Below are positions 37,272-47,568 of a DNA stretch of 64,000 nt, in pieces. Each line of letters begins with the position of its first letter. The stretch's first letter is position 1. This DNA is from Pseudoxanthomonas jiangsuensis. GTDB taxonomy: Bacteria > Pseudomonadota > Gammaproteobacteria > Xanthomonadales > Xanthomonadaceae. The DNA is taken from NCBI RefSeq assembly GCF_010093185.1, contig NZ_PDWL01000005.1, positions 62,001 to 126,000 of the forward strand, given 5' to 3'. Made by a program: the position numbers and the translations under genes. The notes under the pieces are model-generated. The model worked only from the letters and a program-made list of their open reading frames with translations, had not been told where the DNA came from and did no database searches.

Positions 37272-38618
37272 ATGAGCCGACGCCTCCGCCTTCCCGCGAT
37301 CCTCCTGGCGGCCGCCGCCGCGCTGTCCGCCGTCCCCTTCGCCGCGCCCGCCCAGCAGACGCAACCGATCGAGCGCATCGCCGCGATCGTGGACGAGGAC
37401 GTGATCCTGCAGAGCGAACTGGACCTGGCGATGCGCAACGTCGTCGGCCAGTACGCCGGCCGCGAGAACCAGCTGCCGCCGCGCGCGGTGCTCGAGCGCC
37501 AGGTGCTCGAGCGCCTGGTCCTGGTCAAGCTGCAGGTCGCCCGCGCCCGCTCCAACGGCATCCGCGTCGGCGATCAGGAGATCAACCAGGCCGTCGCCCA
37601 GATCGCCCAGCAGAACGGCCTGTCGGTCGACGGCCTGCGCCAGCGCCTGGCCGCCGACGGCCTGGCGTTCGACGAGTTCCGCCGCTCGCTGTCCGACGAG
37701 ATCACCGTCCAGCGCCTGCGCCAGAGCTACGCCCAGCGGGTCAACGTCAGCGAGGGCGAGGTCGACGCGGCCCTGGCCCAGCAGGCCAGCGGCGGCCGCC
37801 AGTACCACCTGGCCCACATCCTGGTCGCCCTGCCCGACGGCGCCACCGCCGAGCAGATCGCCACCGGCCAGCGCAAGATCGACGGCATCAAGAACGTGAT
37901 CGACAAGGGCGAGATGGACTTCGCCGCCGCCGCGGTGCGCTACTCCGACAGCCCCAACGCGCTGGAAGGCGGCGACCTGGGCTGGCGCAGCCTGGACGAG
38001 ATCCCGGCCGCCTTCGCCACCCGCATCCGCGACCTGCAGGCCGGACAGATCCTCGGTCCGATCCGCGGTCCCAGCGGCTTCCAGCTGCTGCGCCTGGTCG
38101 AGAGCCGCGACGCCTCGCAGGCGGCCCAGCGCACCGTCACCGAATACCACGTCCGCCACATCCTGGTCCGGATCAACGACCGCCAGGACGAGGCCGCGGC
38201 CAAGGCCAAGATCGACACCCTGCGCGCGCGCGTGGTCGGCGGCGCCGACTTCCAGGAAGTGGCGCGCGAGTCCTCCGAGGACAACGGCACCCGCGGCCAG
38301 GGCGGCGATCTGGGATGGTTCCCGGCCGATGCCTACGGTGCCGACTTCGGCCGCCAGGTGACCTCCCTGGCCGATGGCGGGATTTCCCAGCCGTTCCGCA
38401 GCGACGCCGGCTGGCACGTGATCCAGCGCGTGGCCGAGCGTGAGCAGGACGTCACCGACGCCAACCAGCGCGCCCAGGTCCGCGAGACCATCGGCCGGCG
38501 CAAGCTGGAAGAAGAGTACGACCGCTACCTTCAGGAGATGCGCGGCGAAGCCTACATCGTCCTGCGCGCCGGCGACCGCGCCGAAGACACGTCCGCCGCG
38601 CCGCCGGCCGGCAGCTGA
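37272..38618 (+). CDS. surA: Periplasmic chaperone / peptidyl-prolyl isomerase SurA
   Basis: 448 aa. Signal peptide LPAILLAAAAALSAVPFAAPA, then the N-terminal chaperone domain (IAAIVDEDVILQSELD), two parvulin domains (YHLAHILVALPDG ... GGDLGWRSLDEIP; YHVRHILVRINDR ... GGDLGWFPADAYG) and a C-terminal helix. SurA escorts outer-membrane proteins including LptD to the BAM complex. ATG 37272 is 4 bp after lptD, so the two are coupled. Full length. Confidence 0.95.
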   Translation: MSRRLRLPAILLAAAAALSAVPFAAPAQQTQPIERIAAIVDEDVILQSELDLAMRNVVGQYAGRENQLPPRAVLERQVLERLVLVKLQVARARSNGIRVGDQEINQAVAQIAQQNGLSVDGLRQRLAADGLAFDEFRRSLSDEITVQRLRQSYAQRVNVSEGEVDAALAQQASGGRQYHLAHILVALPDGATAEQIATGQRKIDGIKNVIDKGEMDFAAAAVRYSDSPNALEGGDLGWRSLDEIPAAFATRIRDLQAGQILGPIRGPSGFQLLRLVESRDASQAAQRTVTEYHVRHILVRINDRQDEAAAKAKIDTLRARVVGGADFQEVARESSEDNGTRGQGGDLGWFPADAYGADFGRQVTSLADGGISQPFRSDAGWHVIQRVAEREQDVTDANQRAQVRETIGRRKLEEEYDRYLQEMRGEAYIVLRAGDRAEDTSAAPPAGS

Positions 38619-38631
38619 GCCGGAGCCGGCC

Positions 38632-39615
38632 GTGACGCCCCCCCGGCTCGCCCTGGTACCCGGCGAACCGGCCGGGGTCGGACCGGAACTGTGCGTGCGC
38701 CTGGCCCAGCGGCCACGGCGCGATTGCCGGCTGGTCGCCTTCGCCGACCCGGCCACCCTGCAGGCCGCCGCCGATGCGCTGGCCCTGCCCCTGAACCTGC
38801 TGCACGAGGATCAGGAGGCGCGCGCGCCCGGCGACCTGCCCTTGCGCATGTTCCCCAATGCCAACGCGGTGGCGTTCGGCGCCCCCGATCCGCGCAACGC
38901 CCGCGCGGTGATCGACGCCCTGCTCGGTGCGGCCGCGGGCTGCCTGGCCGGGGAATTCGCCGGCATGGTCACCGGTCCGGTGCAGAAGTCCACGATCAAC
39001 GAGGGCGGCATCCCCTACACCGGCACCACCGAACTGCTGGCCGAGCACGCCGGCCGCGAGGTGGTGATGATGCTGGCCAACGACATCGTCCGCGTGGCCC
39101 TGGCCACCACCCACCTGCCATTGCGCCAGGTCGCCGACGCGATCGACGCCGGCCTGCTACGCAAGGTCCTGCGGACCACCCACGAGTCGCTGCGCCGCGA
39201 CTTCGGCCTGTCGGCGCCGGTGATCGGGGTGCTGGGCCTGAATCCGCACGCCGGCGAGAACGGCCACCTCGGCCACGAGGAGATCGAGACGATCGTCCCG
39301 GTGCTGGAGGAACTGCGCGCGCAGGGCATGGCCCTGGTCGGCCCCTTGCCGGCCGACACCGCGTTCCTGCCCGGCAAGCTGCGCGGCTTCGACGCGGTCC
39401 TGGCGATGTACCACGACCAGGGCCTGCCGACGCTGAAGTACAGCGGTTTCGAGCACGCGGTAAACCTGACCCTGGGCCTGCCCTACCCGCGGGTGGCGGT
39501 GGATCACGGCACCGCCCTGGACCTGGCCGGCCGAGGCCTGGCCGATCCCTCCAGCCTGGAGGCGGCGGTGGCCACCTGCGCGCGCATCGCCCGGCAGCGG
39601 CAGCTGCTGCTGTAG
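38632..39615 (+). CDS. pdxA: 4-hydroxythreonine-4-phosphate dehydrogenase PdxA
   Basis: 327 aa NAD-dependent enzyme of pyridoxal-phosphate synthesis. Signatures: LALVPGEPAGVGPEL, TGPVQKSTINEGGIPYTG, ATTHLPLRQVADAI with a metal His, GLNPHAGENGHLG with a metal His, YHDQGLPTLKY and VDHGTALDLAGRG. The substrate-binding GHTE of E. coli PdxA reads GTTE here. The start is GTG 38632, 13 bp after surA. The TAG stop (39613-39615) lies inside the left arm of repeat copy D. The usual next gene rsmA is absent. Confidence 0.93.
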   Translation: MTPPRLALVPGEPAGVGPELCVRLAQRPRRDCRLVAFADPATLQAAADALALPLNLLHEDQEARAPGDLPLRMFPNANAVAFGAPDPRNARAVIDALLGAAAGCLAGEFAGMVTGPVQKSTINEGGIPYTGTTELLAEHAGREVVMMLANDIVRVALATTHLPLRQVADAIDAGLLRKVLRTTHESLRRDFGLSAPVIGVLGLNPHAGENGHLGHEEIETIVPVLEELRAQGMALVGPLPADTAFLPGKLRGFDAVLAMYHDQGLPTLKYSGFEHAVNLTLGLPYPRVAVDHGTALDLAGRGLADPSSLEAAVATCARIARQRQLLL

Positions 39616-39712
39616 CCGGTCTCGCCGGCGACCGCCATGACTAGGCATCTGCGTGCAACCGGGACCAGTGATCTGTCCGCCTCCACGATCGCCGGCAAGA
39701 CCGGCCCCTACA
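39611..39712. repeat. Palindromic repeat element, copy D (diverged)
   Basis: Left arm 39611-39633 (TGTAGCCGGTCTCGCCGGCG...) and right arm 39687-39712 are diverged versions of the 26-bp arms of copies A-C; the centre still has ATCTGTCCGCCTCCAC-like sequence of copies A/B. It supplies the pdxA stop codon. Confidence 0.8.
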
Positions 39713-39733
39713 AGCTGGAGCAGAGCAAAGTCA

Positions 39734-39761
39734 CTGGGTCCCGGCGTTCGCCGGGATGACG
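39734..39761. repeat. Single arm of a second repeat family (E-type)
   Basis: CTGGGTCCCGGCGTTCGCCG... over 28 bp matches the arms of the inverted pair at 62013-62118 except one base (ATGACG for ACGACG). It contains the self-palindrome CCCGGCG-TT-CGCCGGG. The following 30 bp (TCCTGAACCCAC...) are also similar to the flank at 62128. Confidence 0.82.
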
Positions 39762-39823
39762 TTGGTAAAAGTCCTGAACCCACCGCGTGCAGAAGGTGGG
39801 CTTTCGACGCGCCAGAGAAAGCC

Positions 39824-40999
39824 TCAGCCGCCGCGCGCCTCCAGCGCCGCGACCGCCGGCAGGGTCTTGCCTTCCAGGAATTCCAGGAACGCGCCGCCGC
39901 CGGTGGAGATGTAGCTGACCCCGCCGGCGATCCCGTACTTGTCCACCGCCGCCAGGGTGTCGCCGCCGCCGGCGATCGAGAACGCCGGCGATTGCGCGAT
40001 CGCCCGCGCCAGAGTCTCGGTGCCCTTGCCGAAGGCGTCGAACTCGAACACGCCCACCGGCCCGTTCCACACCACCGTGCCCGCCGCCTTGATCAGTTCG
40101 GCGTACTGCGCCGCGGTCTGCGGACCGATGTCCAGGATCAGGTCGTCCGCGGCCACCGCATCGACCGCCTTGACCGTGGCCGGCGCGTCAGCGGCGAACG
40201 CCGGCGCCACCACCACGTCCACCGGCATCGGGATCTGCGCGCCGCGCGCCCTGGCGTCGGCGTCGATCTTCTTCGCCGTCTCCAGCAGGTCGGCCTCGTA
40301 CAGCGACTTGCCCACGGCGTGACCGGCCGCGGCGATGAAGGTGTTGGCGATGCCGCCGCCGACGATCAGCTGGTCGACCTTGCCGACCAGGCTGGTCAGC
40401 AGCTCCAGCTTGGTCGAGACCTTGCTGCCGGCCACGATCGCCAGCAGGGGCCGCGCCGGGTTGGCCAGGGCCTTGTCCAGGGCATCGAGCTCGGCCATCA
40501 GCAGGGGGCCGCCGGCGGCGACCGGGGCGTGGCGGATCACGCCGTGGGTGGAAGCCTGGGCGCGGTGCGCGGTGCCGAAGGCGTCCATCACGAACACGTC
40601 GCACAGCGCCGCGTACTTCTTCGACAGGGACTCGTCGTCCTTGCCCTCACCCACGTTCATCCGGCAGTTCTCGAGCAGCACCACCTGGCCCGGGGCCACG
40701 TCCACGCCGTCGACCCAGTCCTTCACCAGCGGCACGTCCACGCCCAGCAGCTGCGACAGGCGCGCGGCCACCGGCGCCAGCGAGTCGGCCTCGCTCCACA
40801 CGCCTTCCTTCGGCCGGCCCAGGTGCGAGGTGACCATCACCGCCGCGCCCTTCTCCAGCGCCAGCTTCAGGGTCGGTACCGAGGCGGTGATGCGCTGCTC
40901 GGAGGTGATCCTGCCGCCGTCGATCGGCACGTTGAGGTCCTGCCGGATCAGCACGCGCTTGCCAGCGAGGTCGAGGTCGGTCATCCGCAGGATCGTCAT
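39824..40999 (-). CDS. pgk: Phosphoglycerate kinase
   Basis: 391 aa. Transfers phosphate from 1,3-bisphosphoglycerate to ADP in glycolysis. Signatures: [19 protein letters not shown] at the N-terminus, [21 protein letters not shown] (Arg of the substrate site), [13 protein letters not shown] and the C-terminal nucleotide loop [15 protein letters not shown] and [13 protein letters not shown]. Start ATG 40999; a second ATG at 40984 is possible. It is alone on its strand between repeats D/E and C, separated from gap by DUF3999-DUF2339, so it is not in the usual gap-pgk-pyk order. Confidence 0.96.
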   Translation of the reverse strand: MTILRMTDLDLAGKRVLIRQDLNVPIDGGRITSEQRITASVPTLKLALEKGAAVMVTSHLGRPKEGVWSEADSLAPVAARLSQLLGVDVPLVKDWVDGVDVAPGQVVLLENCRMNVGEGKDDESLSKKYAALCDVFVMDAFGTAHRAQASTHGVIRHAPVAAGGPLLMAELDALDKALANPARPLLAIVAGSKVSTKLELLTSLVGKVDQLIVGGGIANTFIAAAGHAVGKSLYEADLLETAKKIDADARARGAQIPMPVDVVVAPAFAADAPATVKAVDAVAADDLILDIGPQTAAQYAELIKAAGTVVWNGPVGVFEFDAFGKGTETLARAIAQSPAFSIAGGGDTLAAVDKYGIAGGVSYISTGGGAFLEFLEGKTLPAVAALEARGG

Positions 41000-41108
41000 G
41001 GGGTCGGTCTCATCGAGGGGGGAAGAAGTCGGGGCATTGCCCGATGCCGCGGCGCAGGCCGCGAAAGGCCCGCATTGTCCCGCCGTGGCGGAACGGGGGC
41101 AAACCTGG

Positions 41109-41202
41109 TGTAGGAGCCGGTCTTGCCGGCGACCGCCATGGCGAAAGGATCATTGGCAACGACCCGTCATTGCCATGGTCGCCGGCAAGACCGGCTCCTA
41201 CA
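41109..41202. repeat. Palindromic repeat element, copy C (94 bp)
   Basis: Perfect 26-bp inverted arms at 41109-41134 and 41177-41202, identical to the arms of copies A and B, around a shorter 42-bp centre that keeps GGATCATTGGCAAC. It lies between the pgk start and the end of the DUF3999 gene, where it could terminate the DUF2339-DUF3999 transcript. Confidence 0.92.
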
Positions 41203-41213
41203 AGGAAGGCGGA

Positions 41214-42647
41214 TCAAGGCTCCCCGCGCTGCCGCAGCAGGCTCAGGCCGAGCAGGGCCACCATCAGCGCGCCGCCGACCAGCAGGGACCACAGCAGCCA
41301 GCCCTTCCAGTCGTGCTCTCGCCGGGGGGCCAGCGCGGCGTCGCCGGCCAGTTCCTGCGGCGCGTCGGCCAGGTAGGCGGGGGCCGGCTGCCAGTCGGCG
41401 CCGCGCTGGCGGCGCAAGGCCTCGAGCAGGGCCGGGATCGGCGCCTCGCCGCGGCCGGCGCGGGCGCTGCCGGCGGCCAGCGCGTACGGCGGCGCGCCCT
41501 GGGCCAGGAACACCGCCACCTCCGGCCGGTAGCCCAGGCGTAGCACCGGCGCCGCATCGCCCACCGGGGTGGACGCGCTCAGCCGCCAGTGGCGGTCGCG
41601 CACCACCGAAGCCAGCGTCGCGGGCTCGGACCGGTCGCGCGCATCGCCGCCGGCCTCGACCTGCCAGGCCATCCACGGCCCGGCCCGCCAGGTCCAGGCG
41701 GCGTCGGCGTCCTCGCGGCTGTGCAGGGTCCATTCGACCGCGCTGTTGCCGGGCAGGACCACGTCGGCGCGCGCGACCGGGAAGCGGCCGGGGAGCACGA
41801 ACTCGAAACCATCGCGGCCTGCGTCGCGGCGGCGCTGGCCCTGGATCTCCAGCCACTGCCACTGCGCCTGCGCCGGCGGCGGCGCCAGTTCGGCCGAGAC
41901 CACCGTCAGCTGCGGCCCGGGGCCGGGGCGCAAGGGCTGCAGGCGCAGGTAGCGGGCCTGGCCGTCCAGCTCGATCCGGCCCTGGCGCAGGCGTTCGCCG
42001 TCGCGCTGCAGGTCCAGCAGGGTGGTGCCCGGGTTGAGCGTGCGCCAGTCGCGCAGGTCGTCGCTGCCCTCGACCCGGTAGCCGGCCTGCCAGGGCTGCG
42101 CCGGTGCCTCCCAGTCCAGGCGCAGCGCGCGCAGCGGCTCGCGCAGGCGGCTGGCGTCGACCAGCCACTGCCCGCCGGCCTGCGCGGCGGCCGCGGGTGC
42201 ATCCATCCCGGCCTCGATCCTGAGGATGCTGCCGTCCGCGTTGCGCTCAGCGATCAGGCGGATGTCGGCGCCGCCGGCCGCCGGCGCGTTCGCCGGCAAC
42301 GGGAACCACGGCAAGGCCAGCACCCGCGGGGCCTGCGCCAGCGGCTGCGCCGGCGACAGCACCGCGGCCGGCAAGGCCTGGCCGGCCGCGTTGAAGACCT
42401 CCACGTCGGCCAGCGCGTGGTCGCCGGCCTGGCGGTACACCGCCTCGTCCAGCACCACCCGGTAGGCGCCGGCGTCGGCCTGGCCCAGGGTCAGCGGCCA
42501 CTGCCGCGCGTAGTCCTCGCGCGGACCGGCCAGCGCGGCCGCCTGGATCAGGACCAGGCCCAGCGACAGCAACAGCGCCACGCGGCGCCAGCGTCTGCTC
42601 GCGCCGATGCGACGGCCCTGCCCGTCCATGCCTGCCTGCGGACTCAT
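41214..42647 (-). CDS. DUF3999 family membrane-anchored protein
   Basis: 477 aa. Signal peptide or TM near residues 22-42 (RVALLLSLGLVLIQAAALAG), a large periplasmic beta-rich region (YRVVLDEAVYRQAGDHALAD, EGSDDLRDWRTL discoidin-like motif), and one C-terminal TM (WLLWSLLVGGALMVALLGL) ending in a short Arg-rich tail. The DUF3999/DUF2339 pairing is found in several proteobacteria. Function unknown; the F5/8-type DDLRDW segment suggests ligand or surface binding. Start ATG 42647 overlaps the DUF2339 stop (ATGA). Confidence 0.82.
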   Translation of the reverse strand: MSPQAGMDGQGRRIGASRRWRRVALLLSLGLVLIQAAALAGPREDYARQWPLTLGQADAGAYRVVLDEAVYRQAGDHALADVEVFNAAGQALPAAVLSPAQPLAQAPRVLALPWFPLPANAPAAGGADIRLIAERNADGSILRIEAGMDAPAAAAQAGGQWLVDASRLREPLRALRLDWEAPAQPWQAGYRVEGSDDLRDWRTLNPGTTLLDLQRDGERLRQGRIELDGQARYLRLQPLRPGPGPQLTVVSAELAPPPAQAQWQWLEIQGQRRRDAGRDGFEFVLPGRFPVARADVVLPGNSAVEWTLHSREDADAAWTWRAGPWMAWQVEAGGDARDRSEPATLASVVRDRHWRLSASTPVGDAAPVLRLGYRPEVAVFLAQGAPPYALAAGSARAGRGEAPIPALLEALRRQRGADWQPAPAYLADAPQELAGDAALAPRREHDWKGWLLWSLLVGGALMVALLGLSLLRQRGEP

Positions 42648-45505
42648 GCCTGCGCTTCCTCCACGGCCGTCAGGCGCGGCGGCGCCGGCGCCAGATAGCC
42701 CACGATCGTGCACAGCACGCCGTAGGCCATGAACGAGACGATCCCGGTCAGGTTGCCCAGGTGCGAACGGTCCACCAGGACCAGCTTGGCCAGGACCACG
42801 GCCATCAGCACCGCGCCAGCCAGCCACAGCCCACGCCGGCCGCGGCGCGAGCCGATGATCCAGCCGAGCACGCCGAGCACGCTCCAGACCACGGTCAGGC
42901 TGGTCTGGGCCAGGCTGGACGAGAGCAGGCCGGCATTCCAGCCGATCCCGCCCCAGTAGTGCACGCCGCGCAGGGTGGTGGCGCTCAGCAAAAGGAAGCC
43001 GCCCAGCGCCAGCACCCCGATGCGCGCGCGCTGCAGGCCGGCCGGCGCGTGTTCCGAACCGAGCCAGGCCACGCCCAGTGCGAGCGCCAGCAGCTGCGCC
43101 AGCTCGCCCGGATTGAGCCAAGGCAGCCAGGCCAGCGGGGCCGGCGGCAGCGGCCGGGTCAGCGCCGCCAGCCAAGCCGCCGCCAGCACCGCGAACGCCA
43201 GCCACAGCACCGGCACACGCAGACGCGCGGCCCGTTCCTCCTCGCGCGGGAACGCCAGCCACGACCAGCGCCACAGGCCCAGCGCGGCCAGTGCCAGCCA
43301 CGGCAGCATCACCAGCGCCACCTGCCAGCCCTGGCCGAGGCCGGCGTCGGCGGCCAGCCAATGGCCTTCCATCGACAGCACGCAAGGCCACAGCAGCCAC
43401 CACACGAACTGGGCCGCGCCGGCGCCGCCGTCGTCGTCCCCGCGCAGGCAGCCGAGGCTGCGCAGCCCGAGCGCGGCGAACGCCACCCAGGCCAGCGCGC
43501 CATAGCCGCCGCCGAAGGGATGCGCATGCACCGCGTCCTGCCACAGCGCCAGCGGCGCCGCGGCGAGGAAGGCGGCGAACACGGTGAACGCCAGCGCAGG
43601 CGCCGGCCTGCGGCGCTGGACCTCGGCCGCGATCCAGCCGCTGAGCGCGGCCATGGCCAGCAGCGCATCCGGCCGCACCGCGGCCTCGACGAAGCGCTGC
43701 ACCTCGTGCACGCACAGCCCGGCCCACCAGGCCAGGCCCCACAGGTAGAACGGCAATGCCAGCCCGTCCTGGCCGTGCGCGCGCGCCGCCCAGGCGCTGG
43801 CCAGGCCGGCCAGGGCGATCAGCAGCATGCCCATCGCGGTCGGGTTGAACAGCGCGCGCGCGTCGGCCCCGACCGCATCCAGGCCCGCCAGCAAAGCGAC
43901 CGCGGCCAGCAACTGCAGGAGCGCACCGGTGAAGCGCGGCAGCCAGCGCCCCTGGCGCAGGCCCAGCCAGACCAGGCCGGCGCCCTCCAGCGCGAACACG
44001 CTGGCCGTGGCCCGCGCCGACAGCGCCAGCGGCACCGCCAGGGTGGCGAAGCCCACCGCCAGGATCGCGTACGACTGGCCGAGCACGGTGTAGCCGGCGC
44101 GGCGCAGCAAGGCCCAGGCCAACCCCGCATACAGCACGCCCAGGCCCAGGGCGCAGAACGCCAGCGGCAACCGGCTGCCCCCGGCCATCACCCCCTGCAG
44201 CAGCCCGGCCTGCAGGGCGAAGGCGACCAGCGGCGTGCCGAACACCAGGCAGCCGTCGACCAGGTCGCGCCGCCCTTCCGGCCGCCGGCGCGCGAACAGG
44301 ATCGGCACCGCCAGGTAGAACAGGAAGAACAGCGCCAGGAACGGCTGGGTGCTGGCGTATTTCCCGGGCAGGTAGGCGCCCACGCCCCAGACGGTGCCGA
44401 TGCCGAAGGTGAAGGCGAAGCCGAGCAGGTTGAGGATCCGCCAGGCCTTGAACCAGGCGATCGCCACGATCGCCGCGTTGAGCAGCGCGTAGTACGAGAA
44501 CAGCGCCACGTGGTTGCCTTGGCCGGTGGACAGCCAGATCGGCGCCAGGAAACCGGCCAGCAGCGCGAACACCGCCAGCGCCTTCGCGTCCTGCAGCACC
44601 GCCAGCAGGCCCATGCCCGCCACCAGCATCACGCTGAGCGCGAACGCCGGCCCGGCGTCGATCATCCCGTACAGCTTGAATGCGGCGAACACCACCAGCA
44701 GGAGCACGCCGATCGCCCCGCCCTGCAGGCTCAGGGCGAAGCTGCGGTTGCTGTCGCGCCGGCGCCAGGCGAAGGCCAGCGCGCCCAAAGCGGCGGCGGC
44801 CACGCCGGCCAGGCGCAGCTCCATCGGCAGCACGAACAGGCCCTGGTCGCTGGCGTACTTGAGCAAAGCGGCCACGCCGGCCAGCAACACCAGCACGCCG
44901 ATCTTGACCGGCACGTTGCCGACGGTGAACCAGCGCTTGACCATGCGCAGCACCGGATTGTCCGCTGCGGGCGCCTCGCGGCGCGGCTGGCGCGGGGCCG
45001 GCGATACGGCCGAAGGCGCTTCCCCGCGCGGGACGCGGGCGGCGGCCGGCAAGGGCGGTGGGACTGCACCCGCGGGAGAAGCCGGGCCGGGCGGCGGCGC
45101 GGGAACGGGTTGGGGGCGCGGAACGGCGGGGCCGGCGGCCGGCGACATCTCCGGCGGCGTCACCGAGGTTCCCGGCGCATCCGTAGTGGGGCTGGCAGCC
45201 TTGGGCGTCGGCACCCCTGCGGCCGGCGTGGGTCCGGACCCGGCCTGATCGCGCATGCGCTCGGCCAGGGTGCGTTCGTCCGTTTCCTCGGGTGCGGCCC
45301 GTGCCGCGGGAGCGGCGGCGTGGAAGGCGGACGGCCGCGCGGATTCGTCCTGCCGCATCGCCGGCGCGCGTGCGGCCAGCGCCTGCTCCAGCGCGGCCAC
45401 GCGCTGCTTCAACCCCGCCAGCGACACCAGGGCCACGATCAGCAGCACCGGCATGGCCAGCACCGCCAATCCCACCAGCACCAGCACTCCCACGAGTCCG
45501 TCCAT
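42644..45505 (-). CDS. DUF2339 family polytopic membrane protein
   Basis: 953 aa. TM1 at the N-terminus (VGVLVLVGLAVLAMPVLLIV), a coiled segment (LKQRVAALEQALAA), a Pro/Ala-rich linker of about 130 residues, then some two dozen hydrophobic helices beginning RMVKRWFTVGNVPVKIGVLV, the hallmark of DUF2339. Function unknown. ATG 45505 is preceded by GGGGTGAGG; an upstream GTG at 45511 is possible. Followed by and overlapping DUF3999, so the two products are likely partners in the inner membrane. Confidence 0.85.
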   Translation of the reverse strand: MDGLVGVLVLVGLAVLAMPVLLIVALVSLAGLKQRVAALEQALAARAPAMRQDESARPSAFHAAAPAARAAPEETDERTLAERMRDQAGSGPTPAAGVPTPKAASPTTDAPGTSVTPPEMSPAAGPAVPRPQPVPAPPPGPASPAGAVPPPLPAAARVPRGEAPSAVSPAPRQPRREAPAADNPVLRMVKRWFTVGNVPVKIGVLVLLAGVAALLKYASDQGLFVLPMELRLAGVAAAALGALAFAWRRRDSNRSFALSLQGGAIGVLLLVVFAAFKLYGMIDAGPAFALSVMLVAGMGLLAVLQDAKALAVFALLAGFLAPIWLSTGQGNHVALFSYYALLNAAIVAIAWFKAWRILNLLGFAFTFGIGTVWGVGAYLPGKYASTQPFLALFFLFYLAVPILFARRRPEGRRDLVDGCLVFGTPLVAFALQAGLLQGVMAGGSRLPLAFCALGLGVLYAGLAWALLRRAGYTVLGQSYAILAVGFATLAVPLALSARATASVFALEGAGLVWLGLRQGRWLPRFTGALLQLLAAVALLAGLDAVGADARALFNPTAMGMLLIALAGLASAWAARAHGQDGLALPFYLWGLAWWAGLCVHEVQRFVEAAVRPDALLAMAALSGWIAAEVQRRRPAPALAFTVFAAFLAAAPLALWQDAVHAHPFGGGYGALAWVAFAALGLRSLGCLRGDDDGGAGAAQFVWWLLWPCVLSMEGHWLAADAGLGQGWQVALVMLPWLALAALGLWRWSWLAFPREEERAARLRVPVLWLAFAVLAAAWLAALTRPLPPAPLAWLPWLNPGELAQLLALALGVAWLGSEHAPAGLQRARIGVLALGGFLLLSATTLRGVHYWGGIGWNAGLLSSSLAQTSLTVVWSVLGVLGWIIGSRRGRRGLWLAGAVLMAVVLAKLVLVDRSHLGNLTGIVSFMAYGVLCTIVGYLAPAPPRLTAVEEAQA

Positions 45506-45640
45506 CCTCACCCCGTTCCGTCAGGTCCTGCAGCGGTGGTCGCAGGCGATCCGGCGGCCGCCATGGCGCCGGCAGCGTCGGCGATGCCGCGCGCGTTTGC
45601 AAGGCGGCAAGCGCATGCCCGGCCTTCGCGCACGGCCGGC

Positions 45641-45672
45641 CGTCAAAAAGAAGGCGCCCTCGCGGGGCGCCT
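45641..45672 (-). terminator. Rho-independent terminator of gap
   Basis: On the minus strand an 8-bp stem (AGGCGCCC / GGGCGCCT) with a 5-nt loop is followed by TTCTTTTT, starting 28 bp after the gap stop. It is the best terminator in the window. Confidence 0.85.
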
Positions 45673-45700
45673 CCAGGGTGTCGCGCTTGGCGGCCGCGGC

Positions 45701-46835
<1,135 letters not shown>

Positions 46836-46896
46836 GGCGCCGCGCGCGGTGCCGGCGGAGACTGGCGCCATTCCCCAAGACGCAAGAGCGTTGCCC

Positions 46897-47520
46897 ATGA
46901 AACAGAAGCTCCTCCCCCTCCTGCTCGCCGCCAGCCTGGCCGGCGCCGCCGCTCCCGCCTTCGCCCAGTCCGCCGGCGACTGGACCGTCGGCATCGGCGT
47001 GCACCAGGTCGACCCGAAGTCCGACAACGGCAAGCTCGCCGCCGGCACCCTGCCGCTGGCGATCGACGAAGACGCCAAGCCGAGCGTGACCTTCGAGTAC
47101 TTCGTCCGCGACAACCTCGGCATCGAGGTGCTGGCCGCGCTGCCGTTCAAGCACGAGATCGCGGTCAAGGGCGTGGGCAAGGTTGGCGAGACCAAGCACC
47201 TGCCGCCGACGGTCAGCCTGCAGTACCACTTCAACAGCGACGGCAAGGTCTCGCCGTTGCTGGGCCTGGGCCTGAACTACACCACTTTCTTCAGCGAAGA
47301 CACCACCGGCGCGCTGGCCGGCACCAAGCTGAAGCTGGACGACTCCTGGGGCCTGGCCGCGCATGCGGGCCTGGACTTCAAGGTTGGCGAGAAGTCGGCG
47401 GTGCGCGTGGACGTGCGCTGGGCCGACATCGACACCAAGGTCAAGGTGGACGGCGCCAAGCTGGGCACCGCCAACATCGACCCGCTGGTGTACGGCGTGG
47501 CCTACGTCCTGAAGTTCTGA
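46897..47520 (+). CDS. ompW: Outer-membrane protein OmpW family
   Basis: 207 aa. Signal peptide KLLPLLLAASLAGAAAPAFAQ, then an eight-stranded barrel ending in a C-terminal Phe (YVLKF), typical for BAM recognition. Family signatures: DWTVGIGVHQVDPKSDNG, PSVTFEYFVRDNLGIEVLAA, LPPTVSLQYHF, PLLGLGLNYTTFF and DDSWGLAAHAGLDF. OmpW-type channels have a narrow hydrophobic gate and are often induced under low oxygen. Start ATG 46897. The FNR-like box is in the intergenic region shared with gap. Confidence 0.92.
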   Translation: MKQKLLPLLLAASLAGAAAPAFAQSAGDWTVGIGVHQVDPKSDNGKLAAGTLPLAIDEDAKPSVTFEYFVRDNLGIEVLAALPFKHEIAVKGVGKVGETKHLPPTVSLQYHFNSDGKVSPLLGLGLNYTTFFSEDTTGALAGTKLKLDDSWGLAAHAGLDFKVGEKSAVRVDVRWADIDTKVKVDGAKLGTANIDPLVYGVAYVLKF

Positions 47521-47553
47521 TCCTGCTCCAGGGGACGGAGCGGGCCGGTCGGT

Positions 47554-47568
47554 TAAAGTGCCGGCATG
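47554..47568 (+). promoter_or_regulatory. Candidate -10 directly before the S1/P1 nuclease gene (possible leaderless mRNA)
   Basis: TAAAGT (47554-47559) lies 6 bp before the ATG at 47566. The spacer GCCGGC resembles the one before the HDAC-like gene (GGCCGC). No Shine-Dalgarno is possible in that space. Confidence 0.3.
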
